Positions 11,585-25,600 of a stretch of DNA of 64,000 bases are shown piece after piece. Numbering within the stretch: position 1 is the first letter of the stretch; each line of letters opens with the position of its first letter. The notes beneath the pieces were generated by a model that did no database searches, had not been told where the DNA came from, and worked only from the letters and a program-made list of their open reading frames with translations. Source of the stretch: Geosiphon pyriformis (taxonomy: Eukaryota > Glomeromycota > Glomeromycetes > Archaeosporales > Geosiphonaceae); NCBI GenBank assembly GCA_016748015.1, contig JAAOMT010000222.1, positions 292,817-356,816 on the forward strand. The letters are read 5' to 3'. Both the position numbers and the translations under genes were made by a program.

Positions 11585-12562
11585 ATGGATATCTCTCAAC
11601 ATAATTCTATAGAAAATACCCAAGATCTTGAAGTAGTTGCTTCTTTTTTCACAAGTTTCGAACAGGATTCGAGGTTATTGGAAGAAGACGAAGAGATTAC
11701 TCCATCCTATTCAAATATCAGCCTTGAGAGGTCATCTAGTCATATAAAAGATAGTTTTCAGTATCCAAGCTCCGAATCAGAGGTTGCTGAAAGTGGCTCA
11801 GGAAATGAAGAAAATTATGACAAGGAAGATGAGGCAGACCAATCTAATTGTCCAATTTGTTTACAAGCTTTCCAAAACATGAGTTATTTACAAAATTGTT
11901 TCCACGCTTTTTGCTTTAACTGCATTTGCCAATGGCTTGCCGTAATTCCCGAATGTCCATTATGCAAATGCAATATAGAATTTATTGTTCATAATATTAA
12001 TGAGGAACAGGGAACGTTTCGAAAATTTTATATTGATGATATTTCGGCATACCTTTACCCTAAAAAAAAAGTTGATTCTTCCTCTATGGTATCGAGAGGA
12101 CGAAAACGACGTGGCAAATCAAAACAATTCGAATGGGGTTTTATTGCACCTGAATCTAGTTTCACACCCACATCTTCGTCAGGCAGTCAAAAAACCTTAT
12201 CGGTTGAAGATCGAAGACGAATTTATAACCAAGATCTTTTGCCGAGAGATAAACATGGTGGTGTTCGCTCTGCTCGGTTGGATACCATCAAGATTGAACC
12301 ACATCAGCTGGATAGATTGAAACCTTTTTTAACTCGGGAATTGCTGGCTCTTATCTCGGACGCTTTTGACGAAGTGGTGTTTGAATATATGCAGTCATTG
12401 TTGCTACTCCCGTATCATAGAAATAACTCTTGGAATGAAGTTTGTAAAATGTTGAGACCATGGTTGGATCAATGGACTGATAGATTTGTTGACGAACTTT
12501 GTCAATTTGCTCATAGTGGAATGAACATTACTACATGGGATCGTATGGTGGTTTATTATTAA
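11585..12562 (+). CDS. RING-finger E3 ligase, Topors-like
   Basis: The protein has 325 residues and no intron. Residues 1-85 are acidic and Ser-rich. A C3HC4 RING spans residues 89-127: C89-x2-C92, C105-x-H107-x2-C110-x2-C113, C124-x2-C127, with Trp117 at the usual E2-contact position. Residues 160-182 are basic (PKKK, GRKRRGKSK), a likely nuclear signal. The C-terminal 110 residues (RRRIYNQDLL to MVVYY) resemble the segment after the RING in Topors-type proteins, which act as ubiquitin and SUMO ligases in animals. The start ATG is the first in frame after an AT-rich leader. It is tail-to-tail with the serine dehydratase gene, with 93 bp between stops. Base composition is clearly less AT-rich than the flanking repeats. 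Substrate unknown. Confidence 0.85.
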   Translation: MDISQHNSIENTQDLEVVASFFTSFEQDSRLLEEDEEITPSYSNISLERSSSHIKDSFQYPSSESEVAESGSGNEENYDKEDEADQSNCPICLQAFQNMSYLQNCFHAFCFNCICQWLAVIPECPLCKCNIEFIVHNINEEQGTFRKFYIDDISAYLYPKKKVDSSSMVSRGRKRRGKSKQFEWGFIAPESSFTPTSSSGSQKTLSVEDRRRIYNQDLLPRDKHGGVRSARLDTIKIEPHQLDRLKPFLTRELLALISDAFDEVVFEYMQSLLLLPYHRNNSWNEVCKMLRPWLDQWTDRFVDELCQFAHSGMNITTWDRMVVYY

Positions 12563-12655
12563 ATTATATAAATATTTTAAAAGGAAATTATAATTGTATC
12601 TGCTCTAAATGGCTTCAGCTCTATCAATTTACGGTCAACATCAAATGATATCGTA

Positions 12656-15143
<2,488 letters not shown>

Positions 15144-15540
15144 TTTTATGATCCAATTGTTGGAAACGTTTAAAAATTATAAACGGAAAAAGAACGATGC
15201 TTCTCGACTTTCGATAATCCATGTCGATAAAATTTTAATAGCGAAGAGCAGAAGGGACAGGTGTATAGGGAGCTGCATTATTGTTGATGTACTAGTGTCA
15301 TTGGACTGGAAATACTAATTCTCTAAAAAAAGATGCATATTTATTAATTAATATTTTTTAATTTTTCATTCCACTGTTGTTTTTTTAAAAAATTGAATTT
15401 TTGTGTAGTATTTGAAGTAAATACTTGAGTTTAAGATTTTTTACCATTCAAAAATATTGTTATTAAAAATAGAATTGCAAATATAATAAATAAGCATTAT
15501 ATTAATTGCAGTTATATAATTTGAAATTGCTATTATACTT
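15144..15540. other. 5' flank of the serine dehydratase gene
   Basis: This is about 400 bp upstream of the minus-strand start codon. The first 170 bp are less AT-rich than what follows. A plus-strand ORF at 15079-15318 runs antisense over exon 1 and has no recognisable content, so I do not call it. No clear promoter motif can be singled out. Confidence 0.4.
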
Positions 15541-16090
15541 ACTGTAACTTATTAAAATAACCAATATTTTTATGACATCTGGAGCAAAGAGTAAAAAAGC
15601 TGCAAACATCATAATATCTTAAGTTATTATACGAAAAATACCCACAGCTGTAAAAACTGCTTAATAACACTTTATAAAAATGTTTTTCTTAAATAATATT
15701 GTAATAAACAAGTTTTTTGCTGGTTTTAAAACATTTTTTGATTTTGAGTAAAAGTTTTTTTTTTAAAATAACACATTAAAAATAGTTCTAATGTAATTAC
15801 TACTACTTTAAAAAGTCCCAAAGTTTTTAACCATATGCTAATAGCCAAGCTGTTATTTTTTTTACAATTCTCTTTTTTATTATTAAAATAACAAAAAAAC
15901 CAAAATAATAAAAAACAATATATTATATAAAAACTTGAAAAAATTTTAAATATTATGTAATCTATTTATTAAAATTAAAAAAATATTATAAGCAGATTTT
16001 TTTTAATTTAATAAATTTAAAAATAATATTATAATTCAAGAATTTAATTAAAAATTATAAAATAAAATAAATTATTTAATTATAATATAG
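15540..16090 (+). repeat. Decayed AT-rich repeat G, copy 2
   Basis: This stretch resembles copy 1 near 8440-8700. It begins with a possible relic reading MTSGAKSKKAANIIIS from 15572 that soon meets stops. It ends at the ATAG (16087-16090) that precedes element D. No gene is supported. Confidence 0.3.
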
Positions 16091-16841
16091 TGTTATGGTT
16101 AAAACTCATACTTTTTATTAGTTATCACATGTATTAGCCACTGATGTCATATAATTAACTATCTTATTTTTAAATAGTAATTATTGATCTAATCAATGAC
16201 CTAACCATTAACCTGATCAATAATCTGACTATTAATTTAATCATTAACCTAATCATTGACTTGATTATTGATCTGATTATTAACTTAATTATTGATTTGA
16301 TTATTGATTATTTTTGATAACTATATAAGCAATAAATCTCTTAGCTATAGAAAAACATGTCAGAAATCAAGGAAATCAAATAAATAAAATAACAACTTTT
16401 ATTTTAATTCTTCTCTTATTACTAAATTTTTTTTCCTATCTTCAAGTATCTGAATATCTTGAGATAAAGGATTACTTGTTGGTTATTTTTTACCTTTTTC
16501 TTAAAATATGTAATTGTAATATTTAAAAATTATTGAATAAAACATGACTGAAGAGTATATTTAATACCTGATATTAAATTCTAAGAGTATCAACATAAGA
16601 CATAAAATTATACCAGTGTGTAATTATTTGTTGACAGTACAGACTATTTTTCTATCTTTAGATTTTCCAGTTATCTTTTGAAAAGTATAGTGACTGAGAT
16701 ATTTTATGAGATTAATCTTACATATTGAATTTATATTTATTCAATTTGCTCTTTGAAGTTGAATTCTTTTTGATTTTTTTCATTACCTTACAATTCTGTT
16801 TTCTTTTGCTATCTGTTAGCTTGTTATTCCAATCCATAACA
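16091..16841 (+). repeat. Element D 5' LTR
   Basis: It starts TGTTATGGTT and ends CATAACA, a TG...CA terminus. It holds a 12-bp tandem array at 16183-16310 (about 10.6 units of ATTGAYCTRATY type) in the U3 part, a TATA box TATATAA at 16322-16328 just after the array, and AATAAAATAAC-type sequence near 16385. The 3' LTR counterpart has about eight 12-bp units, so the arrays have changed length since insertion. Confidence 0.9.
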
Positions 16842-16893
16842 TAAAAGTGATGCTCTTTGTAAAGTTGTCAAAATCCACTTTTTTTTCTATTTT

Positions 16894-18446
16894 ATGAGTG
16901 ATTATTCATATCTGTCACAATAATTAGAAAAACATTTTGAAGCACACAACAAAAACAATCTAGATTTTATTAAACTTAACTTTTTGTTCTCTTGCTTGAT
17001 TTGTTTTCTCATTGAAAAACAATCTAATAAATAATTCTAAGATTTTTGAAACTGGTTTTTAAATGAGTATTTAGCTAAAATCTATATAGTTTATACAACT
17101 TATTACTTTGACCAAGCTTATTTTGAAGACAACTTTAAAGGAAGAAACAACAGTATCAATTAGCTTTTATATTGCACAATCTTTAAACAACAGTCTTTTG
17201 ATTTTGAATATCTAAATCACTAAATTCAGATTTAAATTGTTGCTCATTAATTAGCTAAAACACCCTTTGAAACAAAAAAAAAAGGCTATTAAACTGCTCT
17301 TGTTTTTGATTTTTTTTTAAGTAAATCAGAACACTTTACACAAACAACTACTCCTAAACCAATGGCTAATAATCCTATACAACAAAACATTTTGGTTGCT
17401 TTCCAAGACATACAAACTGTTTTAAGGCAAAGAAATAATACCTTATTATTATTATTTAGAGATGATGCACAAGATTCAATTAAATAATTGAATGATTTTA
17501 AAAAAACTGTCACAGCCAACCAATATAATAATAAATACAAGTTTTAAATCATTGGTGGCTACTTTCAAAACTTTTCAGCTACTTGGTTTTCACAAGAAAC
17601 CAATGCCAATGCTTAACAAAAAATCATTAGATAGACACCAACAAATGCTGAAAAAAACAACACTTCTTTTACTATCTGATTTGAAATGAAATTTAGAACT
17701 TCTATCTTAATATCCAAATGATGCATAAAATTAGAAAAAAGAACCCAAGGTCTTAGTGAAATTGTAACTGAGTATGCCAAAGCAATCAGAAAGTTAATTA
17801 AGCAAGTAGACTCTGGAAAAAACTAAACAGAAGAGCAAAAAATTCACTTCTTTATAAAAAGATTAAGAACTAATTTCTTATATGCTTTTTGGCCCTTTTG
17901 GCTCTAAAAGACAATTCCACAATGGATATGGCTATTGAACTTGTCCAGCGAATAGAAAACAATCAAAAAATGCATCTAAGATTTACACTTCCAGTTTTTG
18001 CTCCTGCTCTTGTTATGGCTTCTGCTTTCCAAATGGCTGTTATCTTTTTTGCTATCCAAACTTAAGACCCAAATAAATAATTGATAGATAGATTCACAAC
18101 TAATCTTGCTCAATTACTAGAATCCTTAACCCAAGCAGTTGGAGATAATTAGTAATCACAAAGACCCAGATTTGAAACCCATTTTAATTAGTCCCAACAA
18201 CCTTTTTATCAAAGACAACAAAATCATGGTTTATCTGTGTGTTATCATTGTGGATTAACTAGACATTTCTCCAGAGATTGCAACAATCTTCTCTTGTCTC
18301 CTCTAGCTCTCAGAAACAATGACAATTAAAACAACAAAACTATTAACAACAATATTCCCAATTAAAGACACAATTATGCTAACATCAATTTCTTTAAAGA
18401 AGATCTCTTAGTTGAAGTCACTATTTATCAGTCTTTAAATTGGTAA
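16894..18446 (+). pseudogene. Element D gag (decayed)
   Basis: The reading starts MSDYSYLSQ at 16894 and matches element C gag along its length, but with more than a dozen stops and at least one frame change. A clean CCHC knuckle C-YH-C-GLTR-H-FSRD-C is at 18240-18281, the nucleic-acid-binding part of nucleocapsid. It ends AAT TGG TAA at 18438-18446, overlapping the shift site. The product would have been the structural particle protein. Confidence 0.8.
18434..18440 (+). promoter_or_regulatory. -1 ribosomal frameshift site, element D
   Basis: T TTA AAT in the gag frame fits the X XXY YYZ slippery pattern and lies one codon before the gag stop TAA at 18444. The protease frame that follows is -1 relative to the zinc-knuckle frame. 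Confidence 0.7.
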
Positions 18447-20318
18447 GCATATCTTCAAAGAATAAAAGTACAAGCCAATCAGAAGAAAATTTCTTTTATA
18501 CTTTTAACCTAATTGATAATGACCATGACATGAATAAACTAGCAATTAACACCTCTCAATTAACAAGAAAGAAAAAAAAAGCCAAAGTTGACTTTGTTTT
18601 GAACCCAAACAAAGCATCTATATTAATTGTTAATAACAATGAACCACCAAAAACTAAAGTTTTTAAAAATTTTCCAAAGTTAGAACCCTCAAAAATAGTA
18701 CAAAAATCTGGTCTCTATTCTGTTGTTAAAGACCTCATGAAAACCCCAGCTTACATTATTTTTGGCCAATTAATGATCCATCCATAATTCAAAAAAAATC
18801 TTCACAAATCTCTGATCCCAAAGAAAAAAACACCAAAAACCAATAAGTGTTTTTACTAAGCTGAACTTACTAACAACAACAATGTTATTCCCCTCATTTG
18901 CAAAGCTCAAGTGGCTGGTTATTTTATTGACTTAATCTTAGACAGTAGATTATCTGTTAGTGTAATTGCCAAACACTTTCTAAAAGCCATTGGAAGAAAA
19001 ATTAATAAATCTTTTACCCAGCCTATAATTAATATACATGGTAACAAAAAGAAAGGGCTTAATATTGCCAAAGTTATTTCTGTTCACATTAATAGCATTA
19101 GCATTAAAACTGACATAAAAGTATTTGAAGCAAAAAAATACACCATAATTGTTGGCAATAAATGGCTCAAAAAAACCAAAGTGCTACTTGACTATAAACT
19201 TTGTGAGCTAACTATTAGATGTGATGAGAAGTCTATTGTAGTTAAATGTTATCATTAGACAACTCTTTCAGTATCCAAGCAAAATTAAGAAAATAAACAA
19301 TTAGATAATGATGAGAGTAATAAAGGAGAAAATTAAGAAGAACAAAAGGAAACTACTAAACTCACTTATACTATTTTCATTAGCAATGACAAGCCATTAG
19401 ATAATATTAAAGCTGATAAGGAAGAAATCATTGTAAATGACAAGCTAATCTGCTGGTTCTACTATGATATCCTCAGAAGAACCTTTGATAGAAAGCCTGA
19501 CAAGAAAGCAAAATACAGTTATTGGTGGCATGACCCTTGTATCTGGTGCTAATATAATAAACCCTTGTATTCTCCTAATAATGAATGCAAATTTTGCCTA
19601 ATTTACTACAAAGATTGGGAACTCATTAACATAATACCAAAAGAAAAATTAAGAGAAGTACAAAAGTTTTTTGAAAGTAAACCACCTAAGATTCAATCAC
19701 TTGCAATAGAACAAAGAGAATCCTCTTTTGAAGAAAAAAAAGTAGATATTGAAAATCTGTTGGCTAAAAATAATCCAGTTATCTCAAAAGAAAGTAATAC
19801 ATTTGGATGAACTCATGTAATACAACATACCATTATTACCAGAAAAACTCATCCCATTTATTTGAAGTTTTATCAATTCAATTGACACAATAATAAGTTT
19901 ATTAAGAAAAAGATAACTCAAATGAAAAATCTTGGATTTATACAAAAAACCAAGAGTAAATGGGCTTTCTTAGTTGTAGTGATATCCAAAAAAGGTGGAA
20001 TCTTATACTTCTGTATCAACTACTGTCAATTAAATATTATTACTATAAGAGACATATACCTACTCTCCAAAATTAATACAATGTTAAACAAATTCAATGG
20101 TGCTGTTTTTTTCTTAACTATTGACTTAACTGCTAAATTCTGGCAAGTAGAGATGAATTCAGAAAGTAAGAAAAAAACTGCTTTTATTACCAAGTATAAC
20201 ACCTATAAATTTACAGTCATGCCTTTTGGTCTTACCAATACTCCTCTCACCTTTTAATATCTAATAAACAAAGTGTTTGAATCAGTAAAAAAAACTTTGT
20301 TTTGGTCTATTTAGATAA
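18434..20318 (+). pseudogene. Element D pol, 5' part: protease, linker, RT to YLD
   Basis: Protease reads DLILDSRLSVSVIAKHF (catalytic Asp kept, following Gly changed to Arg) within 18440-19258. A Cys-rich linker follows (HDPCIWC, NECKFCLIYYKDW, about 19530-19610), then the RT N-terminus with the TIDLTAKFWQVEM block at 20120-20155 and FGLTNTPLTF. The frame ends at the VYLD codons of the YLDD box at 20318, where element E has inserted. Stops lie at 18786, 19256, 19809 and elsewhere. Confidence 0.85.
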
Positions 20319-21157
20319 TATTACTCATAGAATATAAGAAGTATATTAGCATATAAATTAGACAATCAGAAATAGTCATAGTAAATGTGGAATTCCAGGG
20401 TTTCTCTTAGAGGAATTGTAAGATTCCAGAAATTTTAGGATTCTTATACAAAGAATCACAGAATTCCAGAATTCTAGAATTTCTCTCAAAGAAATTGCAG
20501 GATTCTAGGAATTCCAGGATTCCTGGTGTGAAGAATTGAAAAATTAAAGAATTGAAGAATCTTAATTATGTATATATATCAATAGAATTAGAAATAAAAA
20601 AGACAGACCTCTTAGTTTAGATTTGATCAAACACAATCTTTTACATCACAAATATCAAATAAATAATTATTCACTATCTTAATCCACTCTTGCTATCAAC
20701 ACTTTATGTTGATAGTAATTGATACTTAATACTACTAGAACAATAGCTCTTAATCACAGCTATTGATAGAATATTAACACACAAATTGCCTTGGCTTATT
20801 TTTTTTATTTTCTTTTTTATTTTTTTTGGATTTACTAATTGATTAAAAATTAAGCACTGAATTATTGACATCAAAGATTGCCTGGTAAAAAACCCTTGCA
20901 AGTGGATAGAGCATGTAAAAAATATGGATTACTTACCAGAGAATTGCCAGCCATTAAACTGAAGAAAAAAATTGACAGAATTGCAATTCTGAAAAGCTAT
21001 GAATAAACAACTATTGAATCTCTGTCCATTATACAAAGGACTCAACAAAAACCTTCAGATAATAATACCTTTAAACCCATTATTGTGAATAAGCTTTTGA
21101 GCACCAAGTTACGGGTTTTGTTATTTGATTTGAGACCCCAAATAGTTACTTATAACA
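20319..21157 (+). repeat. Element E 5' LTR
   Basis: The terminus is TATTACTCATAG (TG changed to TA) to TATAACA. Between about 20390 and 20540 the U3 holds a loose tandem of GGAATTCC/AGAATTCC palindromes spaced by TTTCTCTYARAGRAATTG blocks. A TATATATA stretch is near 20572. The 3' half (from about 20690) contains the GTTGATAGTAATTGATACTTAA block shared with the relic at 35.5 kb and the LTR at 63.9 kb. Confidence 0.9.
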
Positions 21158-21159
21158 TT

Positions 21160-21176
21160 TGGTGCTCTCTGTGAGG
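21160..21176 (+). promoter_or_regulatory. Element E tRNA primer-binding site
   Basis: TGGTGCTCTCTGTGAGG begins two bases after the LTR. Its complement would be a tRNA 3' end with CCA, discriminator A, acceptor strand AGAGAGC and T-stem strand CTCAC, which fits tRNA geometry. Which tRNA this is cannot be told from the window. Family A-D uses nearly the same sequence. Confidence 0.75.
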
Positions 21177-21219
21177 TATAATCTTACAGAGAACCAGCAC
21201 CAACAACAATCATCCAAAA

Positions 21220-23500
21220 ATGGCAGAATCAGAAATCATAGGAGCAAACCATTTAGAATTCACCAAATCTTTGTTTCAATAGTACAGCCAACAATTAGGA
21301 TTAAACAATAACTATTTTCCAGCAGAATCAGCTTTTAACTTTTATGTCAATGATAAAATCACAGATTGCTTAAAAGAAACAGTTAACATTAAATCTGCAA
21401 GAGAAAATTTTTATACAGAATTGTTTTAACATACCAGCTTACCAAGAAACTACAGTTTTGCACCAATCATCAGGGAAATCAATCAAACCATTGAAAGATA
21501 CACCCAACAACAATTCTCCATTACCTATGCAGACAAAGGCAAGAGAAGATTGCAAACACCAGTGGTAACACCAAAACAGATACAACCACCTACTTGAAAG
21601 AAAACCAGAAATGAATTACCAACCAATCCATCATATTATTATACACCCAGAAGTGCCATTAATATCTCCTCAGCAAATGCATCTACATTAAACATAACAT
21701 CAATCTTTAAACAATTCCCATTTTAAAGTAAACAAAGAAGAGCAGAGTTGTTAAGACCATATAATAAATATTTTGAAAGATTTAAATTGTGATCACCAAT
21801 GCCATCAAGATTTCGATCACCACTACTTTAACTAGACTTCAGAACCACAAGTCCGTGGAAAGTAATAGAATTAGAAAAAAAAGAAAGTAAGAAACAAGAA
21901 TTTACTTACCAAAATCTGATCCTAGAAAATCCAGAAGTTAAAACTCTGAACATTCAAATCCAACAAACTCAAAACAATTCAAACCCCAAAACAATTAATC
22001 AGCAAAACTTACTTCCAGTAATTATTATTAATTAGCCACCAATTGAACTAATTATTGAACTGATTCAACAGCAGCCACTTCAGCAACTTATTCAACCCCT
22101 TTAACAATTCCAGCAGTTGCTTTCACAGCTACAATAACAACTTCTACCACTACACCAATAACTGTACTAATAGCTTATACTCCAATAGCTAAACTCAAAA
22201 AATTCATTGGTAAAGAAGACAATGCCCAAATATGGCTGAACAATATGGAAAAAGCCATCATAGCTAATGGATGAAATGATGCCAAAGTCATGTAAGCCAT
22301 CTCTTATTTCCTCCAAGATACTGCCAACTCATAATATCAAAGCTTAGCCAATAAACCACAGAATTTTAATGCATTCAAGTTTGCATTCTTACAATACTTC
22401 AGCAATAATAATAATATTAATTGCCTAGCAAATACTTTTACTACCATCAAACAAAAAGAAAATAAAGCAGTTACCACTTACTTAAGATGCTTCTATAGAA
22501 ATCTGTGCCAAATTCAGGCCATACAAGCTGATTATTTTACAGCACCACAAATTCTGAATCAATTTATTAGAGGACTGCACAGTAGCATCCTCTAACACAT
22601 GTGTCCAATGCATCCAACAGACCTTTAAGCCACAATTACAAATGCCAGAGATTTTGAAGCAGCTGAACTCAAAGCAAACCATGTCCAAGCCATAAATTTA
22701 GTGATGAATGAATCATCTGACTTGGATTCTAAATTGAAGCAACTCAGTGACTCAATTAATCAGAAATTAGAGGGATATTTAGTTGACAATCATGCAATTT
22801 ATCAATCACCAATAATTCAGGAAACACAAATCATTTCCAAAATCAATTGCATCTATCATTATCATCCAATTAGCCATGGCAGCCAGAGACACAAATCTGC
22901 CACAACTGTGATAAACAAGATCATATTAGAGCTAACTACTATTCTTATAGTAATTCATGATCAGAAAATCAATATCAAAACCCCAATCACAAAGTTCAAA
23001 TCCTGAATTATTACTCAAATCAAGAACAATATCAGCCCACTTACCTGTTAATAATGCAACAGGCAATATATCAACCACCTATATATTAACCTCCAGTTTA
23101 TTAACTACAGTCACAAGTAATATATCAACTACTGCAGCCACAAATAATTATCAGATACTCATAGTTCAAACACTACCATCAAATCCAGCTCAGATAATAT
23201 CAAGAAACTCTAGATTAAGAGTCATACAAAATTGGAGATTGGCGATAGTTGTTCACCAACTAATCTCCAGCTCTTCTACACAACAATTAGGATTACATTC
23301 TCAGAATTCGGGAACTGGGCACACCCAAAACCTGAATTCCCAACATTATTTAAGTCTTTTGGTTACCCCAGAGAACACCCAACCCAATAACCCGAAAGCC
23401 AATCAACAATCAACACTTACCAGCTACATTCTATCAGTTACTATTACCGAAAATAAATCACTAGACCCATCTTCCTGTTTGAATTCAAGAAACTGTTAAC
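21220..23500 (+). pseudogene. Element E gag (decayed)
   Basis: It starts MAESEIIGANHLEFTKS at 21220. After a poorly conserved Gln-rich middle the frame shifts near 22110 and a recognisable retrotransposon gag block follows at about 22195-22690: KFIGKEDNAQIWLNNMEKA, then YLRCFYRNLCQIQA and FIRGLHSSI. A degraded knuckle C-HN-C-DKQD-H-IRAN-Y (last Cys changed to Tyr) is at 22898-22939. Several stops are present. The role would be particle assembly and RNA binding. Confidence 0.75.
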
Positions 23501-23539
23501 CACACTATTGTTTAGTAGAGCCACTCTTGAAAAAAAACC

Positions 23540-23940
23540 TATTACTGCCATGTACACAAATGCCAAAGTTGATAGCCACTCTATCAAACTGATCTTAGAC
23601 AGTGAATCAACTGGCAGCATTATTACAAGACAACTTATAGACCAATTAGGTTACTAAGTTGATTGAGCTGCTAGCACATGAATTATCATTGCTGATGGAG
23701 TAACCAAAACTTTGATCAGTAAGATTAATAACTTCTCTATAGAAGTCAATAGCATCATCATGTCAATTAAGATATTAGACATGAAAGCCACTTAATATCA
23801 AGCACTCATTAACAATGACTGGCTGTCTAAAACCAATGTGATACTTGATTGAAATATGCAGAAGCTTCAACTTAGCCAGAACAGTCAACATACACACATA
23901 CCAGCCACATGTGGTTATTTTAAGACCACTAACATGCCAG
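23540..23940 (+). pseudogene. Element E retropepsin-like protease
   Basis: The frame from 23550 reads MYTNAKVDSHSIKLILDSES, then IITRQLIDQLGY, IIIADGVTKTL and INNDWLSKTNVILD. This is the aspartic-protease pattern, with the catalytic DSG changed to DSE and the later hydrophobic-Asp region kept. It would have cleaved the polyprotein. There are stops at the former Gln and Trp codons (for example 23656 and 23852). Confidence 0.7.
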
Positions 23941-24259
23941 CACCACTCATTGAGTTCGAAAAAAAAGAAAAGAAACCTACTTGGGAAGCCTATCAAGTGT
24001 CATGGGCTGAAGAAGACCACAATAAGCTACTGCCAATACTCTCTTGAGATGACAATAAAAAATAAAAAAAAAAAAACTTACCTGGAATGCTGACCAAGCT
24101 TAGAGAACTGACAATGACCTGGACAACTTATCAACTTGGAAGTGGGAAGAGACTGACAAGGGAAAAGGAAAAGAAAAGAAAGAAAAAACAACACCTACTA
24201 GCACCACTTATAATTATTACACTCACACTACACTACAACAATCTATCTATTATTGATCA

Positions 24260-24525
24260 AAGCTTATATGTGTTAATTACGGCAAGAAATTGTCATCAAT
24301 GGGTGCATGCTGTAGTGACAATGAAGAATACCAAATGGCAACCAAGTTCTATTGTCACCCATGCATTGTAGAATGCTTTGGATGACCAAAACAACAGGAA
24401 AAGTGGGACAACAAATCATGTCTTACATGTGGAACTATTTTGTCTGATGAAGAAATGTGGAATAACATTTCTGGGCATAGAAGAATATGCAATGAAATGT
24501 GTCAGTATACGATCCTAATCAACAA
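24260..24525 (+). pseudogene. Element E Cys-rich module between protease and dUTPase
   Basis: One frame reads ICVNYGKKLSSMGACC, then KFYCHPCIVECFG, a TGA, CLTCGTILSDEEMWNNISGH and ICNEMCQYTIL. The repeated C-x2-C pairs suggest a zinc-binding treble-clef or double-zinc fold; several Cys could be lost (Tyr where Cys is expected in the first pair). I know no named domain with this layout. It lies in the pol region upstream of an acidic, Ser/Asn-rich linker (24908-25160). Function unknown. Confidence 0.55.
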
Positions 24526-25170
24526 CTAGGTATGCAAGGGAACACCAATCGACAATATTTGGAAATAAGTGTTGTGATAATTGAAAGGATATCTTTATGA
24601 CAAACATGAACTCTGAAAAATGATCAGTGCAAAAGTAGAAAGCATAACAACCAGTGAACTATTAGAAATCAAAAACAATCCTTTATCTCTTCCTGAACCC
24701 AAATACATCCAAACTTTCAATATCTTTGGCAACATTAAGGATAATCCGGAAGAATTCCATAAACATTACCAGTAATTAGCACTCACTAGAGAAGAACAAA
24801 AGCAGTGTTTGGAGCAGTTGAATACTCAATTATGTCAATATTGCTTAATTCCCTGTGACTTTCAATAATATAATAAGTGTAATCTTATTTACAATCCACC
24901 AATCCACATGATCTACACGATTCCAGAGGAAAACGAACCAATCAACAACTGTGCATCAGAATCGGAATCAGTTTTCAATCCCGATTCAAACTCTGACAAT
25001 GACAATGACAAAAATAATGGTTCCAGCTCCGTTCAAAATGACCATGAAAATTATAATAATTCAAACTCTGATTCAAACCCTGAAACATACATTGTGCTCC
25101 CTGATCTCTCTAAAGAGCAGAAACTCAGATGGTTCAGTGATAATAATGAAGGTATTATGTTAGAATATGC

Positions 25171-25600
25171 CATAATACCAATGCAGGGTTTGATCTGAGA
25201 TATCTGGGAAAAAATTCCATCAAATTAGAATCCCATTTGCACACCTGCATTGATCTCAAAATAGCACTGGAAATTTCAGCAACAACAATGATTCAGTTAG
25301 CATTTAGGAGTAGCTTAGCCAAAAAGGGAATCAACATTAAGGGAGAAATAATTGATACAGGATATGTAAAAAATATCATTGCTATGCTACAAAATGACTC
25401 AAAAAAGACATATACCATAGATTTAAATGAAAAAATAACACAGGCAATATTCCTGCTTCTAGTTAAAATAGCTCAGTTAGTATTAGTAAGAAACAGGGAA
25501 AAATTAGGGATAACAATAAGAGGGATACAAGGATTTGGATTAATGGATAGAATAGATATACCAGTCAATATGGCAAAAGAAAAGATTATTGACAAGGGAG
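25171..25600 (+). pseudogene. Element E dUTPase domain
   Basis: Five dUTPase motifs are in order. Motif 1 NAGFDLRY lies at about 25180 and is one base out of frame with the preceding linker (a one-base deletion near 25170). Then RSSLA (codons 24-28 counted from the ATG at 25237), GEIIDTGYVKN (Asp40 and Tyr43 kept, the following Gly changed to Lys), KITQAIF, and RGIQGFGLMD (the glycine-rich P-loop-like motif 5, with STG changed). dUTPases hydrolyse dUTP to dUMP and pyrophosphate and limit uracil in new cDNA. It is located between protease and RT. Present in this copy only as a damaged reading frame. Confidence 0.85.

Noticed and set aside
17289-17540. Minus-strand ORFs inside elements A, C, D and E (for example 17289-17540, 54866-55270, 55972-56427, 28896-29202)
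   Set aside because: They are antisense shadows of gag, pol or 3' ORF frames on the plus strand.
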